A stretch of DNA of 48,340 nt from Paracoccaceae bacterium (GCA_009773055.1 WOUW01000007.1:66084-114423); one strand, 5' to 3'; positions 16,866 to 26,038 are shown, counted from the first letter of the stretch. Notes: generated by a model not told the origin, from the letters alone. A program made the numbers and translations.

Positions 16866-18305
16866 TTAGCGATGATCGGTCTTCAGCTTTTTCTCCAGGT
16901 ACATCGAGTACCGGGACATGCCGAAGCAGATGAGGAAGAAGATAGTGCCGACAAAGATGTAGGGCTCCCAGTAGATGCCCTTCCAGTTGATGTCGGCGCG
17001 GACGATCTGGGTGACGCCCTTCAAGGGGTCCATCAGGCCGACGAAGGCGACTAGCGTGGTGTCCTTGAAGAGGCCGATGAAAGTCGAGACGATCGAGGGG
17101 ATCGAGATCTTCAGTGCCTGTGGCAGGATGATCAGCCGCTGTGCCCGCCAGTAGTCCAGGCCCAGCGCATCCGCCGCCTCGTACTGGCCGCGCGGCAGAG
17201 CTGCCAGACCACCCCGGATCACCTCGGCCAGATAGGCGGCTGCGAAGAAGGTCACCAGGATGATCACGCGCAGGATGATGTCGAAGTTCGTCCCCGGCGG
17301 CAGGAAGTACTGCAGCAGAAGCGAGGCGGTGAAGAGAAGCGTGATCAGCGGTACGCCCCGGATGAACTCGATGAACCCGACCGACAGGGTTTTCACGATC
17401 AGCATGTCGGACTGGCGACCAAGAGCGAGAAGGATGCCGATCGGAAGCGAAAACGAAATACCGGTGATGCCGATCACGATGGCCAGAAGGAAGCCGCCGA
17501 ACTGGTCCGAGTTTATGGACTGCAAGGCCAGCGGGACGACCCCATGCAGCACGTCGACCAGTGCCTTGTCGAGGTAGAGCCACCACAGCACCGCCGCCAG
17601 CACGCCCGCCCCCGCCGCAGGGGCAAGGCCGATGAAGGGCGATGCCTGACGGAAGACCACGTAAAGCACGCCGAACCCCGCCATGGCCACGATGGGCGAC
17701 CAGACCGAACCGCCCCAAAGTAGCCAGAAGCAAAGCGCAGGATAGATCAGGGTGAACCAGATCAGCTTGCCCGGCTGCACCTGTGCAAGGGCCAGCATTC
17801 CGATAACCACAAGTGCGGCTAGCCCGAAAGCGATGCCTGGCGTGCCGGCCAACCACAGTGTCAGGGCAAGGAAGACAGCGACCACGACAAGCACGATGGT
17901 CAGGTTGCGCGTCTGTCCCGAGAACAGGACAGGGGCCAGCGCAGCCATCAGGAACCCGAAGGCCAGGATCGGACGCCACCACTGATCGGGCGGGTAGAAA
18001 CCGAAGATGAAGGCCCCCCACCATTCCCGGATCATCGCCCAGCAAGCCCCGGTCGCGCCCGTGCCGGCCGCTGCTTCGACGATCTGACGGCATTCGGACA
18101 GGGATGACGCGTTCCAGACGGAATTCAGCCACCAGGGCAGCGATGCCCTGACCAGAAGGTAGATCACGGCAATGCCGAACAGCGTCAGCGCGATGTTGAA
18201 CGGGGTGGAGAACAGGTTCTCGCGCAGCCATTTGACCGCACCACGTTCGGTGATCGGCGGGGTCATCGGCGGCAGCATCTCGGTTCGGGCGAAGTGCTGA
18301 TCCAT
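16866..18305 (-). CDS. aapM: general L-amino-acid ABC transporter permease (AapM/BztC)
   Basis: 479 residues, much longer than ordinary amino-acid permeases, as expected for the AapM/BztC class, which carries extra N-terminal membrane spans. About eight to ten hydrophobic segments are visible. The EAA loop near the C terminus is EVIRGGLAALPRGQYEAADALGLDYWRAQRLIILPQALKISIP. It pairs with AapQ to form the heterodimeric pore. One base separates it from the aapQ stop, so the two are translationally coupled. Confidence 0.95.
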   Translation of the reverse strand: MDQHFARTEMLPPMTPPITERGAVKWLRENLFSTPFNIALTLFGIAVIYLLVRASLPWWLNSVWNASSLSECRQIVEAAAGTGATGACWAMIREWWGAFIFGFYPPDQWWRPILAFGFLMAALAPVLFSGQTRNLTIVLVVVAVFLALTLWLAGTPGIAFGLAALVVIGMLALAQVQPGKLIWFTLIYPALCFWLLWGGSVWSPIVAMAGFGVLYVVFRQASPFIGLAPAAGAGVLAAVLWWLYLDKALVDVLHGVVPLALQSINSDQFGGFLLAIVIGITGISFSLPIGILLALGRQSDMLIVKTLSVGFIEFIRGVPLITLLFTASLLLQYFLPPGTNFDIILRVIILVTFFAAAYLAEVIRGGLAALPRGQYEAADALGLDYWRAQRLIILPQALKISIPSIVSTFIGLFKDTTLVAFVGLMDPLKGVTQIVRADINWKGIYWEPYIFVGTIFFLICFGMSRYSMYLEKKLKTDHR

Positions 18306-18306
18306 C

Positions 18307-19584
18307 TTAGCGCGCCTTCAACTGAACGGATTTGTTGTACATGTTCATCACCGCCGAAATCGTGAGGCTGATCGTCAGGTAGATCAGCATCATCAGCAGC
18401 ATGCACTCCAGTTCCCGACCGGTCTGGTTCAGGGTGATGCCACCCAGAGTGCCGCGCAGGTCAAGGTAGCTGACCGCGATGCCCAGCGAGGTGTTCTTGG
18501 TCAGGTTCAGATACTGGCTGATCAGCGGTGGGATGATGACCCGCAGGGCCTGAGGCAGGATGACAAGGTTCATCGTGCGCCCCGGTCGCAGGCCAAGTGC
18601 GAAGGCGGCCTCGGACTGGCCCCGGCTGATCGCCTGAATACCGGCGCGGACAATCTCGGCGATGAAGGCAGCGGTGTAGAGCGTCAGCGCAATCACCATG
18701 GCGGTAAAGCTGTGCGCGATCAGGATCCCGCCCTTGAAGTTGAAGCCCTGCAGCGTGGGAACTTCCAGATGAAAGCCCATCGCGACCAGCAGGACTATGA
18801 TCGGCGCGAACAGGACAAGGATCGACTTCCACCATGTCACCGGGCGGATGCCTGTAGCCTCTTGGGTGACGCGCGCCGATGCAAGGATGCGGCGGTTGAC
18901 CCAAACCGACCCGACGATGACGGCGATCACGGCAAGAAGCGTCAGGTTCAGCGACAGGAACCCAAGGTCGACCGTGCCAAGGCCGCGCTCGAACAGGGGC
19001 GAGGGGATGTTGGTGCCCCGGTTGGTGACGGCGACGCTGTCGAAGAACATCATCGAAGCAAGGGGTGGCTGACCTGCTGCGACCATCTCGTCCGTCAGGC
19101 GGAAATCCTTGGGCTGGAAGGTGGTCTCGGACAGAATGACGTAGGTCAGCAAGATCCAAAGCAACAGCGGCACGTTGCGGAAAATCTCGACGTAGACCGT
19201 CATCAGACGGCTGACGAGCCAGTTCTTCGACAGGCGCAGCACCCCGATCACGACGCCCAGCACTGTGGCGAAGATGCAGCCGAAGAAGGCCACGACCAGC
19301 GTGTTGATCAATCCGACCAGAAGCGCGCGGAAGTGCGAACTGTCGTTGGTATAAGGGATTATCTGCTGGCCGATGTCATAGCCGGCCCGCTGCCACAGGA
19401 ACGCGAAGTTGAATTCCTTGCCCCGCGCCGCAAGGTTCTGCGCGGTGTTGTTCAGTAGCCAGGCAACGGCCATCGCAAACAGGACCAGTACCACGATCTG
19501 GATCGTGTAGGACCGGTAGCGTGTATCGTAGATGAGCATCGAGAGCCGAAAGCCATCTTTCGGCGCGTCCGAGGCAAAAGCCAT
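18307..19584 (-). CDS. aapQ: general L-amino-acid ABC transporter permease (AapQ/BztB)
   Basis: 425 residues, matching the length I recall for BztB of Rhodobacter. It has a long periplasmic insertion between membrane segments (PKDFRLTDEMVAAGQPPLAS... region) and a C-terminal permease domain with the EAA loop EIVRAGIQAISRGQSEAAFALGLRPGRTMNLVILPQALRVIIPP. The ATG at 19584 follows GGGGGA at four bases; upstream in-frame codons are poorly conserved. It lies 124 bases downstream of aapJ, with a strong hairpin in the gap. Confidence 0.95.
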   Translation of the reverse strand: MAFASDAPKDGFRLSMLIYDTRYRSYTIQIVVLVLFAMAVAWLLNNTAQNLAARGKEFNFAFLWQRAGYDIGQQIIPYTNDSSHFRALLVGLINTLVVAFFGCIFATVLGVVIGVLRLSKNWLVSRLMTVYVEIFRNVPLLLWILLTYVILSETTFQPKDFRLTDEMVAAGQPPLASMMFFDSVAVTNRGTNIPSPLFERGLGTVDLGFLSLNLTLLAVIAVIVGSVWVNRRILASARVTQEATGIRPVTWWKSILVLFAPIIVLLVAMGFHLEVPTLQGFNFKGGILIAHSFTAMVIALTLYTAAFIAEIVRAGIQAISRGQSEAAFALGLRPGRTMNLVILPQALRVIIPPLISQYLNLTKNTSLGIAVSYLDLRGTLGGITLNQTGRELECMLLMMLIYLTISLTISAVMNMYNKSVQLKAR

Positions 19585-19675
19585 CGTATCCCCCTGTTTC
19601 CCGACGACGGCCCGGTTTGCCCGGTGGCTTCGGGGTCTTCGCCCCCGGTCTGTCAGGCTATCGCTTGAATGAAAG

Positions 19676-19699
19676 CGGGGGCGCACAAAGGCGCCCCCG
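19676..19699 (-). promoter_or_regulatory. intercistronic hairpin between aapJ and aapQ
   Basis: Perfect inverted repeat CGGGGGCGC / GCGCCCCCG around the loop ACAAAG, nine bases after the aapJ stop on the transcribed strand. No run of T follows, so it is better read as a partial attenuator or 3' protecting structure that keeps binding-protein mRNA more abundant than the permease part. Confidence 0.6.
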
Positions 19700-19708
19700 G
19701 GTTCTGGA

Positions 19709-20725
19709 TCAACGCAGCGGCGGTGCGTACTGCAGGCCGCCTTGGGTCCACAGCGCGTTCAGACCGCGGGCCAGGTTGATCGAGGTGCCTTCGCCGATGT
19801 TGCGGGCGAAGATTTCGCCATAGTTGCCGACGGCGGCGATGGCGTTCTTGAAGGCCGCGTTGTCGAGGCCGATCTTCACGCCCATGTCGCCCGAGGCGCC
19901 AAGCAACCGCTTCACTTCCTCGTCGGTGGTCGAAGCCAGCACTTCCTCGATGTTGGCCGAGGTGATGCCTTTCTCTTCAGCGATCAGCAGCGCGTAATAG
20001 GTCCAGCGGACCACGTCGCCCCAGTTGTTGTCGCCATGACGGACGACCGGGCCCAGTGGCTCTTTCGAGATGATCTCGGGAAGAATCACATGGTTTTCGG
20101 CATCCGGCAGGGTCGCACGGCTGGCGGCCAGACCCGATGCGTCGGTGGTGTAGGCGTCGCAGGCGCCGGCAAGATACTGGCGCTGCCCTTCCGAGTCGTC
20201 AGCCACGGTGACGGGCTGATAGGTGATGTTGTTCTGCTTGAAGAAGTCAGCCAGGTTCAGTTCGGTCGTGGTGCCGGTCTGGATGCAGACGGTGGCGCCA
20301 TCGAGTTCCTTTGCCGAGGAAACTCCGAGGTCCTTCCGCACCATGAAGCCCTGACCGTCGTAGTAGTTGACGGCCACGAAATCGAGCGCCAGTTCGGTAT
20401 CGCGCGAGAAGGTCCAGGTCGAGTTGCGGACCAGAAGATCGACTTCGCCCGATTGCAGTGCAGTAAAGCGGGTTTCGCCGGTCGTCGGCACGAACTTGAC
20501 TTTCTTCGCATCGCCCAGCACTGCGGCCGCAATCGCACGGCACAGGTCAACGTCAAAGCCGGTCCAGTTGCCGCTAGCGTCCGGGGCACCGAAGCCCGTC
20601 AGGCCAGTGTTCGACCCGCAGATCAGCTCGCCCCGTGCCTTGACGTCGTCAAGCGTCGTCGCACCGGCCAGGCCCGCGACCATCGTCGTGGCCGCAAGCG
20701 CACCGAAGAATACGGATTTTTTCAT
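19709..20725 (-). CDS. aapJ: general L-amino-acid ABC transporter substrate-binding protein (AapJ/BztA)
   Basis: 338-residue periplasmic protein with a signal peptide MKKSVFFGALAATTMVAGLAGA. The mature part has the AapJ signatures RGELICGSNTGLTGFGAPD, WTGFDVDLCRAIAAAVLGD, GEVDLLVRNSTWTFSRDTEL and, near the end, NYGEIFARNIG. It is larger than the other binding protein in this window (261 residues), as expected for the broad-specificity Aap/Bzt type. First gene of the operon; ATG 20725 has GAGG six bases upstream. Glutamate/glutamine/aspartate/asparagine uptake is the known role of the Rhodobacter Bzt system. Confidence 0.96.
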   Translation of the reverse strand: MKKSVFFGALAATTMVAGLAGATTLDDVKARGELICGSNTGLTGFGAPDASGNWTGFDVDLCRAIAAAVLGDAKKVKFVPTTGETRFTALQSGEVDLLVRNSTWTFSRDTELALDFVAVNYYDGQGFMVRKDLGVSSAKELDGATVCIQTGTTTELNLADFFKQNNITYQPVTVADDSEGQRQYLAGACDAYTTDASGLAASRATLPDAENHVILPEIISKEPLGPVVRHGDNNWGDVVRWTYYALLIAEEKGITSANIEEVLASTTDEEVKRLLGASGDMGVKIGLDNAAFKNAIAAVGNYGEIFARNIGEGTSINLARGLNALWTQGGLQYAPPLR

Positions 20726-20745
20726 TCTTACCTCTTCCTGAGTAT

Positions 20746-20764
20746 GTGACCCTTCAGGGGTCAC
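20746..20764 (+). terminator. hairpin with T-run in the aapJ leader, oriented as a plus-strand terminator
   Basis: GTGACCC-TTCAG-GGGTCAC followed at once by GTTTTTTT on the plus strand: the form of an intrinsic terminator, yet it lies in the 5' leader of the minus-strand gene aapJ and no plus-strand gene ends here. In the sense transcript it is an A-run followed by a hairpin about 20 bases before the aapJ ATG. The rest of the 239-base gap (20726-20964) should hold the aap promoter; a TTGACC near 20863 is a candidate -35. Confidence 0.5.
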
Positions 20765-20964
20765 GTTTTTTTCGTGCAGCGCGATCCTTGCGCGCCGGTG
20801 ATCGTGCAGACGCGTTTTCGCCCCTACTGCCCTACAGTGTCGGCGAAAGCGCTTTTGTTGGTCAAGCGGCCTGTGCCCAATTCAGGAAAAATGCCCGATT
20901 CTGAAGCATCTATTCAGCAAATCTGCCTCTCACACCGGCCAGTGTGGAGCGTTTGGCAAACTTG

Positions 20965-21672
20965 TCACCCACACAATCGATAGAATCGGTCTGCCTGCAG
21001 GAAGGCCGCGCGCTTGCCGCGGGCAACCTCGGCGGCCTCTTCGTCTTCACCCCAAAGCGCGGTCTGCCAATCTTCGTCAATGCGCGACTGCGCCCAGGCT
21101 TCCTCCGCCGTGATCCGGCCGCGCTGAACGGCAAGGGCCAGGATCAGCGACCCCGAGATCGCCACAAGCTCATGAAAGGCAGCAAGCCGGAACGGGGTCA
21201 ACGTCCTGACCAGGCCGTTCAGGATCGCAAGGCTCTCCGGGGGTTGCGCAACATGCACGATTCCGGCGGTCGTCCGCAGTCTCGCGCCAAGGCTTTCCGC
21301 GGCCCAGTCCAGAAGCGGGTCCCATCCCCGCGCCTGCACCTCGATCAGATCGGCCGGATCCACGGCCCGGTAGCACAGCAGATCGCTGGCACCGTAGTCC
21401 GCCACCATTTGGGCCACGACATCGAACTGCGCCGTCACCGTGTCGATCGCCGAATTGGCTGTGCGCGTGAAGGGCATCGTGGACGGATCGACCGCGTCGC
21501 CTTGCGCCTGCCATTCGGCGGCAACGGCCTCGGCCAGGGCGGCGGTTGGCAGGATCAGTGGCGCCTTTCGCGGTGTCCGAACCGGGCGGGCATCAAGTTG
21601 CACCGCGAAACCGCCCTCGGTCGGAACAACTGTTGCCGTCGTCCAGAACCGACGCGCGGCCCAGACGCTCAT
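20965..21672 (-). CDS. ATP12-family F1-ATPase assembly chaperone
   Basis: 235 residues matching the ATP12 chaperone family, restricted to alphaproteobacteria and mitochondria, which binds the F1 alpha subunit during ATP synthase assembly. Visible marks are the N-terminal FWTTATVVPTEGGFAVQLDARPVRTPRKAPL, PFTRTANSAIDTV, and the conserved YGASDLLCYRA. The ATG at 21672 overlaps the stop of the upstream pseudouridine synthase gene (ATGA). It is the last gene of a crcB-rluC-ATP12 run. Confidence 0.9.
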   Translation of the reverse strand: MSVWAARRFWTTATVVPTEGGFAVQLDARPVRTPRKAPLILPTAALAEAVAAEWQAQGDAVDPSTMPFTRTANSAIDTVTAQFDVVAQMVADYGASDLLCYRAVDPADLIEVQARGWDPLLDWAAESLGARLRTTAGIVHVAQPPESLAILNGLVRTLTPFRLAAFHELVAISGSLILALAVQRGRITAEEAWAQSRIDEDWQTALWGEDEEAAEVARGKRAAFLQADRFYRLCG

Positions 21673-22712
21673 CTGATCGCCTCGAACGGGTCGGCGGGGA
21701 CGTCTGCCTCTTTCCAATCCAGAAGCTTCCAGGTCCGCGCCATGTGCTCGGGCAAGGGGGCGGTGAAGGTCATCGGCTTTTTCAGGATCGGATGCTCGAT
21801 GGTCAGGGATCGGGCATGCAGGTGCAGCTTCTTCGACAGATCGCCGCCAGCCCCAGCACCCCACCCGTCGCCAAGATTGTCGGACTCGCTGCCGCCATAC
21901 TTGCCATCGCCAAGGATCGGATGCCCGATCTCGGCCATATGCGCGCGCAGCTGGTGGGTGCGCCCCGTGATCGGCTCCAGCGCCATCCACGAAAGGCGCG
22001 CGCCCAGAAACCACAGCGTGAAGTAGTCGGTCTGCGCCCGCTTGGCGTCGGGGTGTTCGGCCAGCTTGGCGGGATGGACACAGATCATCTTCTCGCCCTC
22101 GCCGCCTCGACCCCGGCCCGGAGCCTTTTCCAGCGCGAACTTGATCGAGCCCTGCCGGGGATGCGGGACACCGGCGACGACGGCCCAGTAGATCTTCCGC
22201 GCGTTGCGGTGGCGGAGCGATTCACTCAAGGCCCGCGCGACGCGGTCTGTCCGCGCCAGCATCAGGACGCCGGACGTATCCTTGTCCAGCCGATGCACCA
22301 GTTTCGGCTTTTCCTTGTAGCCGAACTTCAAGGCCTCGGCCAAACCATCGACGTGCCGGTCGCCCTGACCCGAACCACCCTGCGACGGCAGACCGGCGGG
22401 CTTGTTCAGGACGATCATATGCTCGTCCTTCCACAGGACAGCGGCCTGGATCATCTTGGCATCGGCGGCGGACACCCCCTCGATGCGCTTCTCACCCAGC
22501 ACGGCGGCAGTAGGAAGCGGCGGCACGCGCACCAGCTGGCCCGGCGTCACCCGGTCAGAGGCCTTGACGCGGGCACTGTCGACGCGGACCTGACCGGTGC
22601 GGCACAGCTTTTCGACCGCAACCTGGTTCAGTTGCGGAAAGCGGCGGCGCAGCCATTTGTCGAGGCGCTGTTCGCCTTCATCCTCGGTGACGGCAAGAAG
22701 CTGGACGGTCAT
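21669..22712 (-). CDS. RluA-family rRNA pseudouridine synthase (RluC-like)
   Basis: 347 residues. An N-terminal S4 RNA-binding domain (QRLDKWLRRRFPQLNQVAVEKL, about residues 15-70) precedes the catalytic domain, whose motif LVHRLDKDTSGVLMLA places catalytic Asp at residue 143. TGRTHQLRAHMAEIGHPILGDGKYGG is the conserved C-terminal motif. Converts specific uridines of large-subunit rRNA to pseudouridine; RluC is the closest of the S4-containing types, but RluD cannot be excluded by reading alone. Overlaps crcB (ATGA) and the ATP12 gene (ATGA) at its two ends. Confidence 0.9.
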   Translation of the reverse strand: MTVQLLAVTEDEGEQRLDKWLRRRFPQLNQVAVEKLCRTGQVRVDSARVKASDRVTPGQLVRVPPLPTAAVLGEKRIEGVSAADAKMIQAAVLWKDEHMIVLNKPAGLPSQGGSGQGDRHVDGLAEALKFGYKEKPKLVHRLDKDTSGVLMLARTDRVARALSESLRHRNARKIYWAVVAGVPHPRQGSIKFALEKAPGRGRGGEGEKMICVHPAKLAEHPDAKRAQTDYFTLWFLGARLSWMALEPITGRTHQLRAHMAEIGHPILGDGKYGGSESDNLGDGWGAGAGGDLSKKLHLHARSLTIEHPILKKPMTFTAPLPEHMARTWKLLDWKEADVPADPFEAIR

Positions 22713-23056
22713 GCAAGACCTCGTGCAAGGGCCACGCCAAGCGCGACAGCAATGAGGGAAAGTCCGACGGAGGTTAGGACATAAAGCGCGGCCTGAAGCA
22801 TCTGACCCTGTTCGACAAGCTTCACCGCGTCGAGCGAGAACGCCGAGAAGGTGGTAAAGCCGCCCAGCACACCCGTCATAAGGAACATCTGCCAGTCCGC
22901 GCGCGAGATCAGGACGAACAGCACACCAATGGCGAAGCTTCCGACGACGTTGACCGCCGCAGTGCCAAGGGGCGCGCCGATGGCGGAAACCATCAGGTAG
23001 CGCAGGACGGAACCCGCAGCGCCGCCAAGCGCGATCAGAGGAAGGGTCAGGGACAT
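22709..23056 (-). CDS. crcB: fluoride efflux channel CrcB
   Basis: 115-residue membrane protein with four hydrophobic segments and the Fluc motifs GGAAGSVLRYLMV and MTGVLGGFTTFSAFSLD. Works as a dual-topology dimer that exports fluoride. Translationally coupled to the downstream pseudouridine synthase. I looked for a fluoride riboswitch in the 262-base upstream gap and found none; a TTGACA at 23086-23091 is a candidate -35 element. Confidence 0.95.
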   Translation of the reverse strand: MSLTLPLIALGGAAGSVLRYLMVSAIGAPLGTAAVNVVGSFAIGVLFVLISRADWQMFLMTGVLGGFTTFSAFSLDAVKLVEQGQMLQAALYVLTSVGLSLIAVALGVALARGLA

Positions 23057-23149
23057 GGATGTGCTTTGCGGCGGGCAGGCCAGATTGTCAATGCAGACTC
23101 CGCGTCGCCCATCCCGCCGCAGCGCCGGACATAGTTAACCGCTTCACGG

Positions 23150-23192
23150 GCATACGCGCGTATGCATGGGGTGCATATGGAAAGCATACGCG
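23150..23192. repeat. palindrome and repeated half-site in the rarA-crcB gap
   Basis: A perfect 16-base palindrome GCATACGCGCGTATGC occupies 23150-23165 and its half GCATACGCG recurs at 23184-23192, with TGCATATG between. The cluster sits 94 bases upstream of crcB within a 262-base gap (23057-23318) that otherwise holds no convincing gene. It looks like a site for a dimeric DNA-binding protein; the protein is unknown. Confidence 0.45.
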
Positions 23193-23318
23193 GTGTAGAC
23201 GCTGGAATTGTTCGAAAACTGCTAGTATTAGCCCAACGATTCATGGGCTTTTCAGGCGTCGGCCAAGTCGTGTTGCGCGCGCCCTTTCCCGCCACCCTTC
23301 ACCCCTCGTTAACCGGCA

Positions 23319-24632
23319 TCAGCCGTCCTGCCGCTTCGCCCTCAGCTTGGCGAAGTAGTCGATGCGCTTCTTCAACTCGCGCTCGAAGCCACGCTCGGGC
23401 GGCAGATACCAGACCGGGCGTTTCATGCCGTCCGGGAAGTAATTCTGACCCGAAAAGCCGTCCTCGGCCTCATGGTCATAGGCGTAGCCGGACCCATAGC
23501 CCTGTTCTTTCATCATCCGGGTCGGCGCGTTCAGGATGTGCTTGGGCGGCATCAGACTTCCCGTCTCGCGGGCCGCCGCCCGGGCAGCCTTGTAGGCCGT
23601 GTAGACCGCATTCGATTTCGGCGCGAGCGCGAGGTAGACCACCGCCTGCGCCAATGCCAGCTCACCTTCCGGCGACCCCAGCCGCTCGTAAGTCTGCCAG
23701 CCATCAAGGCAAACTGCTTCGGCCTGCGGGTCGGCAAGACCGATGTCTTCGACCGCCATCCGGGTGATGCGTCGGGCAAGGAAACGCGGATCTTCGCCGC
23801 CCTCCAGCATCCGGGCGAACCAGTAGAGTGCGGCGTCAGGGTCGCTGCCGCGCACGGATTTGTGCAGCGCCGAGATCAGGTTGTAGTGTTCGTCCCCCGA
23901 CTTGTCGTATTTCGCCGCCCGCCGCATCAGGCGCTGCGCCAACTGATCACGGGTCAGCGGCAGGTCAAACTTCCAGGCCGCAACCTGCTCGATCAGGTTC
24001 AAAAGTGCCCTGCCGTCGCCGTCGGCCATTTCCAGCATCGCTTCGCGCGCCTCGCCCTTCAGCGGCAGCGCCCGTCCCAAGTCCTGTTCAGCCCGCTGCG
24101 CCAGTCGTTCCAGATCAGCCAGCGAAAGCCGTTCCAGGACAATGACTTGCGCCCGGGACAACAGCGCTGCGTTCAGCTCGAAGCTCGGGTTTTCGGTCGT
24201 GGCCCCAACCAGAAGGATCGTCCCGTCCTCCATGTGAGGCAGGAACCCGTCCTGCTGCGCCTTGTTGAACCGGTGGATCTCGTCGACGAAAAGCAGCGTC
24301 CCCTTGCCGTTCTGCCGTCGCAGCTTTGCTGCCTCGAACACCTTGCGCAGTTCGGGGACGCCCGTGAAGATCGCACTGATCTGGACAAAGTGCAGGTCGG
24401 TCTCGGCGGCCAGCAGCCGCGCGATGGTGGTCTTGCCCACCCCCGGCGGGCCCCAGAGAACCAGAGACGACAGCGACCCTGCCGCAAGCATCGCACCCAG
24501 GGGGCCGTCCCGCGACAACACCTTCTCCTGCCCGATCACCTCGGCAAGCGACTTCGGCCGAAGCCGGTCGGCCAAAGGGCGCGGCCCGCTGTCCTGGGCT
24601 TGGGCCGCTGCGGTGTCGAAGAGATCAGCCAT
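23319..24632 (-). CDS. rarA: replication-associated recombination ATPase RarA (MgsA)
   Basis: 437-residue AAA+ clamp-loader-like ATPase. N-terminal LADRLRPKSLAEVIGQEKVL; Walker A GPPGVGKTT at 61-69; Walker B LLFVDEIHRFNKAQQDGFLPHME beginning near residue 113; GATTENPSFELNAALLSR sensor region; C-terminal tetramerisation domain with AKSNAVYTAYKAA-like sequence and YFPDGMKRPVWYLPPERGFE. Acts at stalled replication forks. It begins 29 bases after the degP-type gene stop on the same strand, so they may share a transcript. Confidence 0.96.
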   Translation of the reverse strand: MADLFDTAAAQAQDSGPRPLADRLRPKSLAEVIGQEKVLSRDGPLGAMLAAGSLSSLVLWGPPGVGKTTIARLLAAETDLHFVQISAIFTGVPELRKVFEAAKLRRQNGKGTLLFVDEIHRFNKAQQDGFLPHMEDGTILLVGATTENPSFELNAALLSRAQVIVLERLSLADLERLAQRAEQDLGRALPLKGEAREAMLEMADGDGRALLNLIEQVAAWKFDLPLTRDQLAQRLMRRAAKYDKSGDEHYNLISALHKSVRGSDPDAALYWFARMLEGGEDPRFLARRITRMAVEDIGLADPQAEAVCLDGWQTYERLGSPEGELALAQAVVYLALAPKSNAVYTAYKAARAAARETGSLMPPKHILNAPTRMMKEQGYGSGYAYDHEAEDGFSGQNYFPDGMKRPVWYLPPERGFERELKKRIDYFAKLRAKRQDG

Positions 24633-24661
24633 AGCGCACCTTAGCGACCGCCGTCGCCGGA

Positions 24662-26038
24662 CTAAAGCCGGAAGCGCAGGCGAAGAGGCTCACCTTGTCG
24701 GATCAGATCGATCTGCCAGCGCCGCGCGGGCTGTCGGGCCACGGTCAAGGCCTCGGACGGGGTAGAGACTGCGACACCGTTGATCGCGACCAGGACGTCG
24801 CCCGCCTGCAGACCCATCTCGAAGGCAAAATCCTTGGTCGCAAGGACCGCAACTCCGGTTGCATCCAGCGGCAGGCGCAGCTCGCCGATTACCGCCGGAT
24901 TGATCCTTGCCAACGTCGCTCCGCGCAGGATCACGTCTTCGGTCACGGTCACAGTCTCGCGGTCCGGCCGGTCTGGTGCGGGGCCCAGAATGACATCCGC
25001 TTCGACTGTTGTCCCGTTTTGCAGGTAGGTCATCGGCTGCACACCATCGCCGAGCACGGATAGGCGGTAGAGAAACTCCTGCGGCGTGTTGATCGGGGCG
25101 CCACCCAGCGACAGCACGACATCGCCTTCGCCCAGCCCGGCTGCTGCAAAGGGGCTTTGGGGATGCAGGGCTGTGATCATCACGCCCACAGGACGCTCCA
25201 TCCCCAGCGCTTCGGCCACCGACCCATCGACTTCCTGCCCCGACAAACCCGCCCAGGGCCGGGTGAACTGACCCTCACCTGACTTGGCCTGCGCCACCAC
25301 TGCGGCCACGAGGTTCGAGGGCACGGCGAAACCGATCCCGTTCGACCCGCCGTCCTTGGTCAGGATCGCGGTGTTGAGGCCGACCAGACGCCCCGCCATG
25401 TCCACCAGCGCCCCACCCGAATTTCCGGGGTTGATCGGCGCATCGGTCTGAACGAAATAGCCCGTCCCGTCGCCGACCTGCAGCGCGGACCGTGCAAGGC
25501 CCGACACGATCCCCGAGCTTACGGTCTGCCCGACACCGAACGGATTGCCGATCGCAAGGACCAGATCACCAACCTGCAAGGCTTCGCTGTCGCCGATGGG
25601 CAAAGCCGGAAGGTCCGTGTCCGCCTCGACCTTCAGAACGGCCAGATCGCTTTGCGGATCGACCAGAAGAACGCGCGCGGCGTATTCGCGTCGGTCTGCC
25701 AGCACCACCCGGATGTCGGTTGCATCGCTAATAACATGATAGTTCGTCACGACCAGCCCGTCGCCCGACACGATCACCCCGGACCCCAGCGCATTCTCCA
25801 TCCGGGCCGGACCGTTCATGCCTTCGAAGAACTGGTCAAAGAACGGATCGCCCGCGAACGGGTTGATCCGGTCCCGCACTTGCTGGCGCGCGTAGATGTT
25901 GACCACCGCTGGCGCTGCCTCGCGCACCACAGGGGCGAAGGACAGCGCGATCTCGCCCGAAGTGCGCGGGACTACGGTTTCGGCCGACGCAGAGAGCGGC
26001 AGGCCTAGGACAAACAACAGGATCAACAGACGACGCAT
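24662..26038 (-). CDS. DegP/HtrA-type periplasmic serine protease
   Basis: 458 residues with a signal peptide (MRRLLILLFVLGLPLSASA). Trypsin-like domain with the complete catalytic triad: His101 in TNYHV, Asp131 in SDLAV and Ser207 in GNSGGAL. Two PDZ domains follow (around 250-345 and 365-455), the second ending at the C terminus. Degrades or refolds damaged envelope proteins. The protease is DegP-like by domain count, but its short Q-linker is closer to DegQ. Upstream lies a 91-base gap and then luxI1. Confidence 0.93.
   Translation of the reverse strand: MRRLLILLFVLGLPLSASAETVVPRTSGEIALSFAPVVREAAPAVVNIYARQQVRDRINPFAGDPFFDQFFEGMNGPARMENALGSGVIVSGDGLVVTNYHVISDATDIRVVLADRREYAARVLLVDPQSDLAVLKVEADTDLPALPIGDSEALQVGDLVLAIGNPFGVGQTVSSGIVSGLARSALQVGDGTGYFVQTDAPINPGNSGGALVDMAGRLVGLNTAILTKDGGSNGIGFAVPSNLVAAVVAQAKSGEGQFTRPWAGLSGQEVDGSVAEALGMERPVGVMITALHPQSPFAAAGLGEGDVVLSLGGAPINTPQEFLYRLSVLGDGVQPMTYLQNGTTVEADVILGPAPDRPDRETVTVTEDVILRGATLARINPAVIGELRLPLDATGVAVLATKDFAFEMGLQAGDVLVAINGVAVSTPSEALTVARQPARRWQIDLIRQGEPLRLRFRL

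Noticed and set aside
23131-23140. GTTAAC as a CtrA-binding site
   Set aside because: CtrA needs two TTAA boxes seven bases apart; the second is missing.
23047-23295. An 82-codon minus-strand frame between rarA and crcB
   Set aside because: No motif, Pro/Arg-rich composition, overlaps crcB, and it covers the palindromic region.
23057-23318. Fluoride riboswitch upstream of crcB
   Set aside because: The conserved GGCGATGG-type start and pseudoknot elements are not present; only a palindrome and a TTGACA were seen.
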